From JBDIBB01 sp039812685 (GTDB lineage: Bacteria; Acidobacteriota; Vicinamibacteria; Vicinamibacterales; JAFNAJ01), in assembly GCA_039812685.1 (NCBI GenBank), contig JBDIBB010000005.1:1-60668 (forward strand): a DNA stretch of 60,668 nt, read 5' to 3'. A model generated the notes under the pieces. The model was not told the DNA's origin. It did not search any database and saw only the letters and a program-made list of their open reading frames with translations. This document shows, piece by piece, positions 8,019 to 17,070 of this stretch (its first letter is position 1; every line of letters begins with the position of its first letter). The position numbers were made by a program, and so were the translations under genes.

Positions 8019-10028
8019 TCACCCGCGCGGGCTGCGGCTGCGCGGCGATGAGCGTCCCGGCGATCCGGAACTGCTGCCGCCGGAGTTGCCTCGCGGCGCG
8101 GTTCGTGACGGACTGCCTCCGCCGCCGAACGAGCGCGAGGGCGCGCTGCGCGGTGCTGCGACACGCGGCGCGCTGCTGCGTGGACTCGACGCGAATCCGC
8201 CGCCGCTGCGCCCCGGGCCCGACGACAGGTCTGGCGATCGGCCGGGCAGACTCCGCGGCGCCTGGCCAAGATACGGATTCCTCGGTTGCACGGCCCTCGA
8301 GCCCGGATCGCTGCTGCCGGGTGCGCGAGGGGTGTAACGCGGCGGGTCGCTGCTGCCGGGCGCGCGAGGGGTGTAACGCGGCGGTTCGCCGCTGCGCGGC
8401 GTGTCACCGCGCGGTGCGGCACGCGGAACGGGCGTCTGCGGCGTGGTACCCCAACCGCTGCGCGGCCGGGCCGTCGAAGGCAGCCCATCGGAGGGCGAGG
8501 TCCCCGGCGTGTATCGCGGGTTCATGTAAGGCCTGGCGCGCTCGTACGGTTCCGAGCCGGGAGAGCGATCGACGCCGGCGTCCTGACCGGGGACGTTACG
8601 CCGGTCCATGAAGGGTTGCGCACGCTCGTAGGGTTCGGCGCCGGTGGTCGAGTCGCCGCGCGGGCGCGCGAAGCCGGGACCCACGCCGCCGTAGGCGGGT
8701 CCGCGTGGTGAGTCCACCCGGGTGTCGCCGATGCCCGACCCCCCCCATGGGCCGCGGGGCGTGCCGTAGCGCGGCACCGCGTAGCGGCCGTTGCCGCCAC
8801 CCCAGGCCGCTGGCGCCCTCCGCTGCGTGACGAAGGCCGAGGTGACCTCGCGGGGCAGACGCCGCGCGTCCAGGTAGTCGCGACCGTACGATCGCCGGCC
8901 GTAGAAACTGTCGCTGGACAGGACGCTCCACCCGCGCCAGTAATCGTAGCGATCGTAGTAAGGCCGACCCCGGTAGTAGTACGAGCCACCCCACGACGAG
9001 AATCCGACTCCGAAACCGAAGACGGGCTGGTCGTCGTATCCGAGCGGACACCAGCCCACGTAGCCGGGCCCGATGCTCCACGACACCCAGGCCGGCGCGA
9101 AACCGAGACGTGGCGCCCAGAACCAGCGACCCGCACGGTAACCCCAGCGCCCGTAGTGGTGAGTAGGCCAGGCCCAGGGATCCGCACCTATCCAATACCA
9201 GCCGTAGGCGCCGACGCGGTCCCAGCGGCCGACTGAATAGGGTCGCCAGTCGGTCGTCACCGAGGGGTACCAGACGTAGCCGTAGTCGTCCTCGTAATCC
9301 CATGACCCGTAGCGGCCCAGCGTCGCCCGGTAGCTGCCCAGATCGTCGGGCAGGTAGGAGGCGGTCTCGGCCGTGGTGGCCGGCGGTTGGTAGCCGCGCA
9401 GCCGTTCGTTCACCCAGATGTCGAACTCGTTGCGTTCGGCGCGGGTGTAGCCGGTGGCTGGCGTCGGGGCGCCGCCGGCCCGCAGCGAGGCCGACTCTCC
9501 GGCACGCACGAGCGTGGTGCCGCGATCGCCGGCGAGTTCCACGACGCCTTCGTCCACGGTGAGCACGACCTCGTCGCCGCGCGGCCCGACGGTGGCCTCC
9601 AGGACGAACGCCGTCACGCTGCTGGGCGTGACGGTGGCGCCCGGGCCGTCGATGATCACATCCGGCGGCTCGGCCGAACCAGGTGAGGCCAGCCTCAGCC
9701 GGCCCTCGATCAGCCGCAGCCGGTTGGCCGCGCGCAGGTCCACGGTGGTGTGCCGATCGATGAAGATCACGGCGCCCCGGGGCAGGCCGAGTTCCGCCCG
9801 GCCGCTGGTCGTCCGGAGGCGGTCGCCCTCGATGAGCGGAGCGTTCACCTCAGGCTCGACCGCGCCGCCGTCGCGCAACAGCGACACGTCGCCCTGGACG
9901 TGATTCACGCGGAGTGGAGGCGGCAGGTCGGCCGGAGGGACTTCCTGGGCCGGGACGGCTGCGGGCCACCCGGCGACGATGGTCGCGACGAGCACCGCGG
10001 TGCGGACGGGGAAAGGCAGACGGCGCAT
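8019..10028 (-). CDS. Exported FecR-domain / DUF6600-type protein with RG/PS-rich tail
   Basis: A 669-residue protein of unknown role. Order of parts: signal peptide (LVATIVAGWPAAVPAQ); a FecR-like domain at about 35-190 (VNHVQGDVSLLRDGG, TSGRAELGLPRGAVIFID); a Tyr/Trp-rich middle (WYPSVTTDWRPYSVGRW, GWYWIGADPWAW) resembling DUF6600; then ~270 residues rich in Gly, Arg, Ser and Pro with short repeats. There is no adjacent ECF sigma factor or TonB receptor, so the FecR domain is unlikely to act as a classical anti-sigma regulator; such domains also occur in exported structural or polysaccharide-binding proteins. The ATG at 10028 was chosen because the signal peptide follows directly, although the frame is open upstream. 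Confidence 0.72.
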   Translation of the reverse strand: MRRLPFPVRTAVLVATIVAGWPAAVPAQEVPPADLPPPLRVNHVQGDVSLLRDGGAVEPEVNAPLIEGDRLRTTSGRAELGLPRGAVIFIDRHTTVDLRAANRLRLIEGRLRLASPGSAEPPDVIIDGPGATVTPSSVTAFVLEATVGPRGDEVVLTVDEGVVELAGDRGTTLVRAGESASLRAGGAPTPATGYTRAERNEFDIWVNERLRGYQPPATTAETASYLPDDLGSYRATLGRYGSWDYEDDYGYVWYPSVTTDWRPYSVGRWDRVGAYGWYWIGADPWAWPTHHYGRWGYRAGRWFWAPRLGFAPAWVSWSIGPGYVGWCPLGYDDQPVFGFGVGFSSWGGSYYYRGRPYYDRYDYWRGWSVLSSDSFYGRRSYGRDYLDARRLPREVTSAFVTQRRAPAAWGGGNGRYAVPRYGTPRGPWGGSGIGDTRVDSPRGPAYGGVGPGFARPRGDSTTGAEPYERAQPFMDRRNVPGQDAGVDRSPGSEPYERARPYMNPRYTPGTSPSDGLPSTARPRSGWGTTPQTPVPRAAPRGDTPRSGEPPRYTPRAPGSSDPPRYTPRAPGSSDPGSRAVQPRNPYLGQAPRSLPGRSPDLSSGPGRSGGGFASSPRSSAPRVAAPRSAPSRSFGGGGSPSRTAPRGNSGGSSSGSPGRSSPRSRSPRG
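8307..8384. repeat. Two tandem 39-bp repeats inside the FecR-protein gene
   Basis: Two adjacent 39-base units (8307-8345 and 8346-8384) differ at only a few bases and encode PPRYTPRAPGSSD twice in the low-complexity tail. This suggests recent slippage or duplication; copy number may vary among strains. Confidence 0.8.
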
Positions 10029-10198
10029 CGAAGTTCTCCGGACGTGCCGGGCACGGGGAGACGAGGGGCCGATCGTGAAATCGGCCCCGTGGCAGGCTGG
10101 CCCTTCAAGGATAGCACTACCCGGGGGCCACCTGCCGGCGACCTCGATGCGGTCGCCGGCGGTCCGCGACACCACGTGCGGGCGTCGCCGCTGGTTGC

Positions 10199-11632
10199 CT
10201 ACTTCTTCTTCTGAAGGTTGGCGCAGCGCGGATCGACTGGCGGCGCCTCCTGCTTCTTGCGGCCGAAGCGACCGAGCAGGCGGCCGCCGGGAATGGCATC
10301 GGCCACGCTGGGCTTCTGGGCCTGCTCCCGCTCGAGCTGGGCGCAGTACTCCTCGTCGGACAGCTCCTTGTTGGACGTGGTCGGGGCGGCCGACCCTTGA
10401 GACCGCGACCCGCCGCCCATCATCTCCGACATGTCCATCACGCCTTCCGGCGAGAGCATGTCCATGCGCACCGACTTGTAGCTGACGCGGGCGAACCAGT
10501 CCTGGTCCCACGTCACCTCCGGATCGGCCGGCCGCGCCGGGTAGATGAAGGTCGACTCGTCGCCGAAGGCCGTGAACAGCAGCATCGAACCGGCCTTGGT
10601 CGCCTTCACGACCTCGGCTGGGACGGTGCAGTTGGTCGCGGTCGCCGGCAGCACGGCCTTGAGCGCGACGAGGCGCTTCACTTCGGCCGGCGTGAGGTAC
10701 TCCATCTGAACGAACGTGGCCGGCCGCTCGGCCGAGGACCACATCACGAAGCTGGCGCTCTCATCGTCGACCTTCTCGGGCGCCATCACGCCCAGCGAGT
10801 AGCCGGTGACGCGGGGCGAGCTGTTCCAAGAGAGCGCCAGCGCGCCGGAAGGCTGGATCGCCTTGGAGGCGTAGCGGACCGGATCCATGAAGTTCCGCGT
10901 CTCGGGCAGCGTGAACTCGATCTTCGGCGAGTACGTGCCCTCGATGGCGTGCTGGCCCGCCAGTGTCGAGCCGATGGGGAAGGCGGCCTCGAGGTCGCGG
11001 TTGAGCTTCTTCCTGTCGCTGTTCGGCCAGTCGCCGTACGTCTTGGAGTTGGCCGTGGTCGGCCGGGGGACCGCACGGCCGCTGACGGCATCGGCCAGCG
11101 TCTGGAGCTCCGGATCGTTCTCCCCGCGCAGCAGCTTGTCGAAGGTGAGCACCACCGGCTGGCCAGGGCCGGCCTTCTCGCCGCAGCCCCAGTAGAACGA
11201 GATCTGACCCTTGGGTGTCTTGAACGGTTCCTGGGTGACCTGGCCAGGCTTGCCTGGCTCCGGCGTCTGGAGGTAGATGGGCTTGTTCACCTGGGCGCCG
11301 GCAGGAAACGTGTGGAACGCCTGCGGATCCCCCGTGGGCGCCAGCGTGGATCCCAGCCGCAATTCGACCGTCTGGCTGGCAGCGGGCGGTCCCGACGTCG
11401 CCATCCGCATCAGGCTGCCGAGCGAGGGTTTGCCGCCCCCCCCCATTGCGGCCATCGCCATCATCCCGCCGCCGGTGGTCACGCCCATCCAGTAACGCGC
11501 CTCCGGCGGTACGATCTTCTGCTCGGCGGCCGTCTTGGCTCCGGCACGCTGCGCCTGGGCTCGACCCACGAGGCCGGCCGAGATCGCGATGATCGGGATC
11601 GCCGTCACGACGACGGCCACTGTCCTTCGCAT
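10199..11632 (-). CDS. Exported protein of unknown function
   Basis: Not recognised. The 477-residue product starts with a clear signal peptide (VVVTAIPIIAISAGLVGRAQA). A Gly/Met-rich stretch follows (TTGGGMMAMAAMGGGG), then a probable globular domain with ISFYWGCGEK and LALSWNSSPRVTGYSLGV. The tail contains a further Met/Gly run and a basic end (RCANLQKKK). There are three or four cysteines, two of them near the C-terminus. ATG 11632 is followed directly by the signal peptide. It lies 170 bases upstream of the FecR-type gene on the same strand. A perfect TATAAT on the minus strand about 250 bases upstream could be its promoter. Confidence 0.7.
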   Translation of the reverse strand: MRRTVAVVVTAIPIIAISAGLVGRAQAQRAGAKTAAEQKIVPPEARYWMGVTTGGGMMAMAAMGGGGKPSLGSLMRMATSGPPAASQTVELRLGSTLAPTGDPQAFHTFPAGAQVNKPIYLQTPEPGKPGQVTQEPFKTPKGQISFYWGCGEKAGPGQPVVLTFDKLLRGENDPELQTLADAVSGRAVPRPTTANSKTYGDWPNSDRKKLNRDLEAAFPIGSTLAGQHAIEGTYSPKIEFTLPETRNFMDPVRYASKAIQPSGALALSWNSSPRVTGYSLGVMAPEKVDDESASFVMWSSAERPATFVQMEYLTPAEVKRLVALKAVLPATATNCTVPAEVVKATKAGSMLLFTAFGDESTFIYPARPADPEVTWDQDWFARVSYKSVRMDMLSPEGVMDMSEMMGGGSRSQGSAAPTTSNKELSDEEYCAQLEREQAQKPSVADAIPGGRLLGRFGRKKQEAPPVDPRCANLQKKK

Positions 11633-12155
11633 AACCCTTCCTTCCGTTGACGACGGCTTCCGGACTCACGCCGTCCGGGTGTGCCCGGCCGGCCCGCATG
11701 GTTCCGGCCGTCATTCAGGCTGCCTCCAGCCCCATGCCCAGCCCGCCACTCGCCGCTCGGGTCCGAGCCGTGGCGCGCAGGCCCGCGGTGGAGGCGGGGC
11801 ACGGCGACACAGGACGGCTGGCCGAGCCCGGAAAGCGTCGGGCACCGACCTCGACCTTCGAGGAGTGGCAGACACCGGGATTATACGCAGAGTAGCTGCG
11901 GCGGTGATTATCGTGACGGCAGAAGCCGACGGTGGTCCTCGACGCGGGCAGGAGAGGGGCGTGGAGTGTCTTGGGTGCAGGGTGCTGCCGCTCGGGAGCC
12001 GTCGCGCCGCCAGGGGCGACTGAAGTCATCCGTGATGGAGATTCTTGTGGGGATGTGATGCCTGATCGGCGATTCCTGGATGGCGCGAGATCTGCAATCC
12101 AAGAGCCAACGTGCCGGCTCCCTTGATGAGCCGGCGTCAGCGAGGAGCGATCGTG
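11633..12155. other. Divergent intergenic region
   Basis: About 520 bases between the minus-strand exported-protein gene and the plus-strand PEP-CTERM gene. The open frames crossing it show no recognisable domain. It contains a minus-strand TATAAT (11885 to 11880) inside a short AT-richer patch and, at 12142-12147, the GAGGAG ribosome-binding site of the next gene. Nothing else was recognised. Confidence 0.6.
11880..11885 (-). promoter_or_regulatory. Candidate -10 element (TATAAT, minus strand)
   Basis: The minus strand reads TGCGTATAATCCC here, a perfect -10 hexamer pointing to the exported-protein gene starting at 11632. No convincing TTGACA lies 16-18 bases upstream. The 5' leader would be about 240 bases. 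Confidence 0.35.
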
Positions 12156-12815
12156 ATGAAGCGTGTGGCGTTGTTGGCTCTGGCCGTGTTCTGCGTCGCG
12201 GCGTCGGCCCGGGCCGACCTGATGTATGCGACGGGAACGGATGCGAACTCCGACGGGATCGATGATTTCTTCACCGTCAACGGCGGTTCCGCGTATCTCG
12301 TCACCCAGACGGCCGCCGGATGGCCTTCGCTGCCCAATGCCGGCATCACCACCGGGAGGTACATCTCCTGGGCCGCCGACCAGTCCAACGCCACCCAGGG
12401 CTCCCAGACCGGCCAGCCGTTCACCTACGCCTTCAGCTTCAACTGGGCTGGCGCGGCCCTGAGCACGACGTTCGATTTCCGCTGGGTGTCGGACGACTAC
12501 CTCTCGGACGTCCTGCTCAACGGCACGAGCCTCGGCGTGAACAACCTTGGCGCGTCGAGCCCGTGGACCATCTCCAACGCGGTCACCGGGGTCAACGCCA
12601 CGGTGCAGAGCGGGATCAATACGGTCGCGTTCATCGTGTGGAACACGGGCGGCCAGCAGCCTCCGTATTACGGCCCGAGCGGCCCGACGGGTCTGGCGGC
12701 CGACTTCACCGTTCACGGCGATGCGACCCCCGTGCCAGTGCCTGAACCGGCGTCGATGCTGCTGCTGGGCCTGGGCATTGCCGGGGCGGTGACCGTTCGC
12801 CGCCGTCAGGCCTGA
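12156..12815 (+). CDS. PEP-CTERM sorting-domain exported protein
   Basis: A 219-residue secreted protein. A signal peptide (LLALAVFCVAASARA) is followed by a beta-rich body (YAFSFNWAGAALSTTFDFRW). The C-terminus is a textbook PEP-CTERM signal: VPEPASMLLLGLG, a hydrophobic helix, then RRRQA. Such proteins are recognised and cleaved by exosortase and are associated with exopolysaccharide or biofilm in diderms; the exosortase itself is not in the window. ATG 12156 is preferred over earlier starts because GAGGAG lies 8 bases upstream and the signal peptide begins there. The body resembles no enzyme I recognise. Confidence 0.88.
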   Translation: MKRVALLALAVFCVAASARADLMYATGTDANSDGIDDFFTVNGGSAYLVTQTAAGWPSLPNAGITTGRYISWAADQSNATQGSQTGQPFTYAFSFNWAGAALSTTFDFRWVSDDYLSDVLLNGTSLGVNNLGASSPWTISNAVTGVNATVQSGINTVAFIVWNTGGQQPPYYGPSGPTGLAADFTVHGDATPVPVPEPASMLLLGLGIAGAVTVRRRQA

Positions 12816-12868
12816 GCCGGTTCGCCATCCCCTGCCGATCGGCGCTGGCCTGGCGGGACACCATCTCG

Positions 12869-12895
12869 CAGGGGCGGGTTTCGGGCCCGCCCCTG
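12869..12895. repeat. Palindromic dispersed-repeat element, copy 1 (possible terminator)
   Basis: CAGGGGCGGG (12869-12878) and CCCGCCCCTG (12886-12895) form a perfect 10-bp stem with a 7-base loop. No T tract follows. It lies 54 bases after the PEP-CTERM stop, so it could also stop or stabilise that transcript. A decayed copy with similar flanks is at 13065. Confidence 0.7.
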
Positions 12896-13064
12896 CATCG
12901 GCACGCCCCCGCACCGGCATCAAACGCGACGCCGCCATCGGATCCGACGCGCCACAGCCCGATGCGGCTCGGCCCGACGCTCCCGGTCCCACGACCCCCG
13001 GCCTGATGCCCCTGGGCCCTGAACACCCCGTCGTCCCTGCATCGGCCTGTCGGGGCGCCATTCC

Positions 13065-13092
13065 GTAGGGGCGGGCTCAGAACCGCTCCGAC
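13065..13092. repeat. Palindromic dispersed-repeat element, copy 2 (decayed)
   Basis: GTAGGGGCGGG followed by CTCAGAA and CCGCTCCGAC. The left arm matches copy 1, while the right arm has lost several pairing bases. The ~20 bases before both copies are also alike (CGGG, then CCAT, just ahead of the arm), so the repeated unit is longer than the palindrome. Confidence 0.6.
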
Positions 13093-13285
13093 ATCCACAT
13101 CGAAACCACGCCGCCCTGGTTCGCGCACCTCATTTTCAGGGTGCGGACGGCCGCCCGTTCCATCCTGCCAATGACGCATCCCGTCGGGCGCTCCCGCCGA
13201 CGCGCGCTCACCGCGCGCCGATGAGGCGTTGCCGGAGGGGAGCAGACCGTCCGGAGGACGGAGCGACGCGGGCATTCAAATATTT

Positions 13286-13315
13286 CTTGACACGAAGAGA
13301 CTCATATTTTATTCT
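13286..13315 (+). promoter_or_regulatory. dnaK promoter overlapped by a candidate HAIR (HspR) operator
   Basis: TTGACA (13287-13292), a 17-base spacer and TATTCT (13310-13315) make a good housekeeping promoter 75 bases before dnaK. CTTGACA (13286-13292), seven bases, then ACTCATA (13300-13306) fits the HspR operator consensus CTTGAGT-N7-ACTCAAG at 5 of 7 positions in each half with exact spacing. It covers the -35 and most of the spacer, where a repressor would block RNA polymerase. HspR is encoded at the end of the same operon. Confidence 0.65.
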
Positions 13316-13389
13316 CTCGTCGTTGTTAACTGCGGCGGGTTGCCGTAGTACCGCGCCCGGCTGGCGGGCGGATTCAGAGGTTTCCGGAC

Positions 13390-15306
13390 ATGAGCAAAAT
13401 CATTGGAATCGACCTCGGGACGACCAACTCGGTGGTGGCCGTCATGGAGGGGGGCGAACCGACGGTCATCACCAACCCGGAGGGCAGCCGACTGACGCCT
13501 TCGGTGGTGGGGTTCGCCAAGACGGGTGAGCGGTTCGTCGGCCAGGTGGCCAAGCGCCAGGCGGTCACCAACCCGGAGAACACGGTCTTCTCGATCAAGC
13601 GGTTCATGGGACGCCGCTACGACGAGGTGAACGAAGAGATGAAGATGGTGCCGTTCCACGTCACGCGCGACGGCGATCGCGTGGCGGTCACCATCACGGC
13701 CTCCGGCAAGGACGAGCGGTTCCCGCCGCCGCAGATCTCGGCGATGGTGCTGCAGAAGCTGAAGCAGGCCGCCGAAGCGTATCTCGGGCAGACCGTGACG
13801 AAGGCCGTCATCACCGTGCCGGCCTACTTCAACGACGCGCAGCGGCAGGCCACCAAGGAAGCCGGCCAGATCGCGGGCCTCGAGGTGATGCGCATCGTCA
13901 ACGAGCCGACGGCCGCGGCGCTCGCCTACGGCCTTGACAAGAAGAAGGACGAGACGATCGCCGTCTACGACTTCGGCGGCGGCACCTTCGACATCTCGAT
14001 CCTCGAGGTGGGTGAGGGTGTGGTCGAGGTGAAGTCGACCCACGGCGACACGCACCTCGGCGGCGACAACCTCGACCAGCGCGTCATCGACTGGATCGTC
14101 GCGGAGTTCAAGAAGGCCGAAGGCATCGACCTGTCGAAGGACCGCATGGCGCTGCAGCGTCTGAAGGAGGCCGCGGAGAAGGCGAAGATGGAGCTCTCCA
14201 CGGTGATGCAGACCGACATCAACCTGCCCTTCATCACTGCGGACCAGAGCGGGCCCAAGCACCTGATGATGCCGCTCACGCGCGCCAAGTTCGAATCGCT
14301 GGTCGACGATCTGCTGCAGCGGACGATGGGTCCCTGCAAGCAGGCGCTGGCCGACGCGGGCCTCAAGCCCTCGGACATCGACGAGGTGGTGCTCGTCGGC
14401 GGCAGCACGCGCATCCCCCGGGTGCAGCAACTGGTGCGCGACTTCTTCGGCAAGGAACCGCACAAGGGCGTGAACCCCGACGAGGTGGTGGCCGTGGGCG
14501 CCGCCATTCAGGCGGGGGTGCTCGCCGGCGAGGTGAAGGACCTGCTGCTGCTCGACGTCACGCCGCTCAGCCTGGGCATCGAGACGCTGGGCGGGGTGCT
14601 GACCACCCTGATCGAGCGCAACACGACGATTCCCACCCGCAAGGGCGAGGTGTTCTCCACGGCGGCTGACAGCCAGACGCAGGTCGAGGTGCACGTCCTG
14701 CAGGGCGAGCGCCCGATGGCGCGCGACAACCGCACGCTGGGCCGTTTCCACCTGGTGGGCATCCCGCCCGCGCCGCGCGGCATTCCGCAGATCGAGGTCA
14801 CCTTCGACATCGACGCCAACGGAATCGTGAACGTCTCGGCCAAGGATCGCGGTACGGGCAAGGAACAGAAGATCACCATCACGGCCAGCAGCGGCCTCAG
14901 CAAGGACGAGGTCGATCGCATGATGAAGGACGCCGAGGCGCACGCCGAGGAGGATCGCAGGAACCGCGAGGCGGTGGAGGAGCGCAACCGCGCCGACCAG
15001 GCGGTGTACGCGGCCGAGCGCATGCTGGCCGATGCCGGCGACAAGCTCACGGCGGCCGACAAGGCCCCGGTCGAGAGTGCCATCGCCGACCTGAAGAAGG
15101 CGCTCGAGGCCAGCGACCCCGACGCGATGAAGCGGGCGATGTCCGCGCTCACCGCGGCACAGCATGCGGTGGCCGAGGTGCTCTATCGCACGACGGCGCA
15201 GGGCCCCGGCGAAGCGGGCGCCGGCGGCCAGGCGGGTCCGCAGCCAGGCGGGCCTGCCCAGGGCGAGGTGATCGACGCCGAGGTGGTGGACGACGAGAAG
15301 AAGTGA
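13390..15306 (+). CDS. dnaK: Chaperone DnaK (Hsp70)
   Basis: Cytoplasmic ATP-dependent chaperone of 638 residues, the normal length. The actin-like ATPase domain begins IGIDLGTTNS and contains AVITVPAYFNDAQRQATK, VNEPTAAALAYG, YDFGGGTFDIS and LVGGSTRIPRVQ. The substrate-binding domain starts at LLLLDVTPLSLGIET. A helical lid follows, then a Gly/Gln-rich tail ending in DAEVVDDEKK. AGAGG lies 9 bases before ATG 13390. It heads an operon with dnaJ and hspR; the exchange factor gene grpE, usually between dnaK and dnaJ in HspR-type operons, is absent here. Confidence 0.98.
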   Translation: MSKIIGIDLGTTNSVVAVMEGGEPTVITNPEGSRLTPSVVGFAKTGERFVGQVAKRQAVTNPENTVFSIKRFMGRRYDEVNEEMKMVPFHVTRDGDRVAVTITASGKDERFPPPQISAMVLQKLKQAAEAYLGQTVTKAVITVPAYFNDAQRQATKEAGQIAGLEVMRIVNEPTAAALAYGLDKKKDETIAVYDFGGGTFDISILEVGEGVVEVKSTHGDTHLGGDNLDQRVIDWIVAEFKKAEGIDLSKDRMALQRLKEAAEKAKMELSTVMQTDINLPFITADQSGPKHLMMPLTRAKFESLVDDLLQRTMGPCKQALADAGLKPSDIDEVVLVGGSTRIPRVQQLVRDFFGKEPHKGVNPDEVVAVGAAIQAGVLAGEVKDLLLLDVTPLSLGIETLGGVLTTLIERNTTIPTRKGEVFSTAADSQTQVEVHVLQGERPMARDNRTLGRFHLVGIPPAPRGIPQIEVTFDIDANGIVNVSAKDRGTGKEQKITITASSGLSKDEVDRMMKDAEAHAEEDRRNREAVEERNRADQAVYAAERMLADAGDKLTAADKAPVESAIADLKKALEASDPDAMKRAMSALTAAQHAVAEVLYRTTAQGPGEAGAGGQAGPQPGGPAQGEVIDAEVVDDEKK

Positions 15307-15433
15307 GTCGGCCGGTGGCGGTTTCGGGCTTCGTGCTCCGCGCGTCGCGGCGCCGGGCCCGGATCCGCGCCGCCCGCTCCGGGCAGGACGTTGCGCCGGC
15401 CCGCGATCGCATCAGGTTCCAGGCGTCAGGTCC

Positions 15434-16510
15434 ATGGATTTCTACGTCATTCTCGGCGTGCGACAGCAGGCGTCGCTCGACGACATCAAGCGCGCCTATC
15501 GCCGGCTCGCACGCAAGTTCCATCCCGACATCAATCCGGGGGACGGCGCGGCCGCCAGGCGTTATCGCGAGATCGCGCAGGCCTACGAGGTGCTCGGCGA
15601 CGATGTGCGGCGCCGTGCCTACGATTCGGGGCGACTGGCGGCGACGGCGCCGGCCGAGACGTCCTTCGAGTTCCAGGGGTTCGATTTTTCCCGGCCCGTC
15701 GAGGGCCCGCCGGCAGCGACCTTCACCGAACTGTTCGCCGACGCGCTGCGCCACGCATCGCAGGGGCCCGAACGCGGCGCGGATCTCCACGAGACGACCG
15801 CGCTGTCGTTCGACGCGGCCCTGCTCGGCGGCCGGCACGGCCTGACGCTCACGCGACTCGAGCGCTGCGCGCCCTGCCGCGGGCACGGCGTGTTGAGCGG
15901 AGCGACGTCGGCCTGCGCGGTGTGCGAGGGGCGCGGGCAGGTGCGCGGGGCACGGGGGCACATGGTGTTCACGCGCCCGTGTCCAGCCTGCGGCGGAAGC
16001 GGCCAGGTGACCAGCCGCACCTGCGCGGCGTGCGGTGGAGAGGGCGTGGGCGTGCACACCGGACCGCTCGTCGTCGACCTGCCGCCGGGCCTGGTCGACG
16101 GCGCGGTGCTCGTGGTGCCGGGCCAGGGCCACGCGGGCCGTCGCGGCGGTGCCGCCGGCGACCTGCGGCTGACGGTCACGGTGGCGCGGCACCGGCTTTT
16201 CCGGCGCGAGGGCGACGACGTGCACGTGGAGGTGCCCGTCGCGATCCACGAAGCCGCGCTCGGCGCGCGAATCGAGGTGCCGGCCATCGACGGGCCGGCG
16301 CGGCTCCGCATCCCGCCGGGCACGCAGGGCGGCCAGGTGTTCCGCCTGCGCGAACGCGGCGCCCCGTCGCCGCGGACCGGCCAGCGCGGCGATCTCGTCG
16401 TCACGGTCCGGCTGGCGCTGCCGGCCTCGCTCGACGAGCGATCGAAGGAACTGCTGCGGCAGTTCGGTGAGTTGAACGCAGGGAACGTGCGCGCGAACCT
16501 CGGGGACTGA
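15434..16510 (+). CDS. dnaJ: Co-chaperone DnaJ (Hsp40, zinc-binding type)
   Basis: Stimulates the DnaK ATPase and delivers substrates. The J domain at 1-65 has the essential HPD in KFHPDINPGD. The usual Gly/Phe-rich linker is short and weak here. Four CxxCxGxG zinc motifs follow: CAPCRGHG, CAVCEGRG, CPACGGSG and CAACGGEG. The C-terminal substrate-binding domains begin VDLPPGLVDGAVL. At 358 residues it is slightly shorter than the usual 370-380. It follows dnaK after 127 bases and precedes hspR by 12 bases. Confidence 0.95.
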   Translation: MDFYVILGVRQQASLDDIKRAYRRLARKFHPDINPGDGAAARRYREIAQAYEVLGDDVRRRAYDSGRLAATAPAETSFEFQGFDFSRPVEGPPAATFTELFADALRHASQGPERGADLHETTALSFDAALLGGRHGLTLTRLERCAPCRGHGVLSGATSACAVCEGRGQVRGARGHMVFTRPCPACGGSGQVTSRTCAACGGEGVGVHTGPLVVDLPPGLVDGAVLVVPGQGHAGRRGGAAGDLRLTVTVARHRLFRREGDDVHVEVPVAIHEAALGARIEVPAIDGPARLRIPPGTQGGQVFRLRERGAPSPRTGQRGDLVVTVRLALPASLDERSKELLRQFGELNAGNVRANLGD

Positions 16511-16522
16511 GCGCAGACACGG

Positions 16523-16966
<444 letters not shown>

Positions 16967-17012
16967 CGCGCCTCGGCGTCCGGCGGCGTGCGGCCGCGGC
17001 CGCCGCGGGTGC

Positions 17013-17018
17013 TATCAT
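17013..17018 (+). promoter_or_regulatory. Candidate -10 element (TATCAT)
   Basis: TATCAT lies 53 bases before the DnaC-like gene and after the hspR stop, in the local context GCTATCATCGG. No -35 match was seen. Confidence 0.3.
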
Positions 17019-17070
17019 CGGCCCTGTCCCGCCGGATGTCGCCATCCCCGGGCCAGCCCAGAGTCACCTG

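Larger units (their letters stand above)
12816..13389. other. Intergenic region with palindromic repeats and the dnaK promoter
   Basis: About 570 bases with no credible gene. It holds two related copies of a palindromic element (12869-12895 and 13065-13092), then an AT-rich patch at 13277-13320 carrying the dnaK promoter and operator. The remainder is GC-rich filler with no structure recognised. Confidence 0.7.

Noticed and set aside
7901..8488. N-terminal extension of PBP1A
   Set aside because: The upstream in-frame sequence is Arg/Ala-rich noise overlapping the FecR-type gene; the membrane anchor starts at ATG 7900.
12869..12895. Intrinsic terminator only
   Set aside because: A terminator role is possible, but there is no T tract and a related copy lies nearby, so it is better described as a repeat element.
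11715..13061. A 448-residue minus-strand open frame across the PEP-CTERM gene and its flanks
   Set aside because: No domain, no ribosome-binding site, and it covers palindromic repeats; treated as a shadow.
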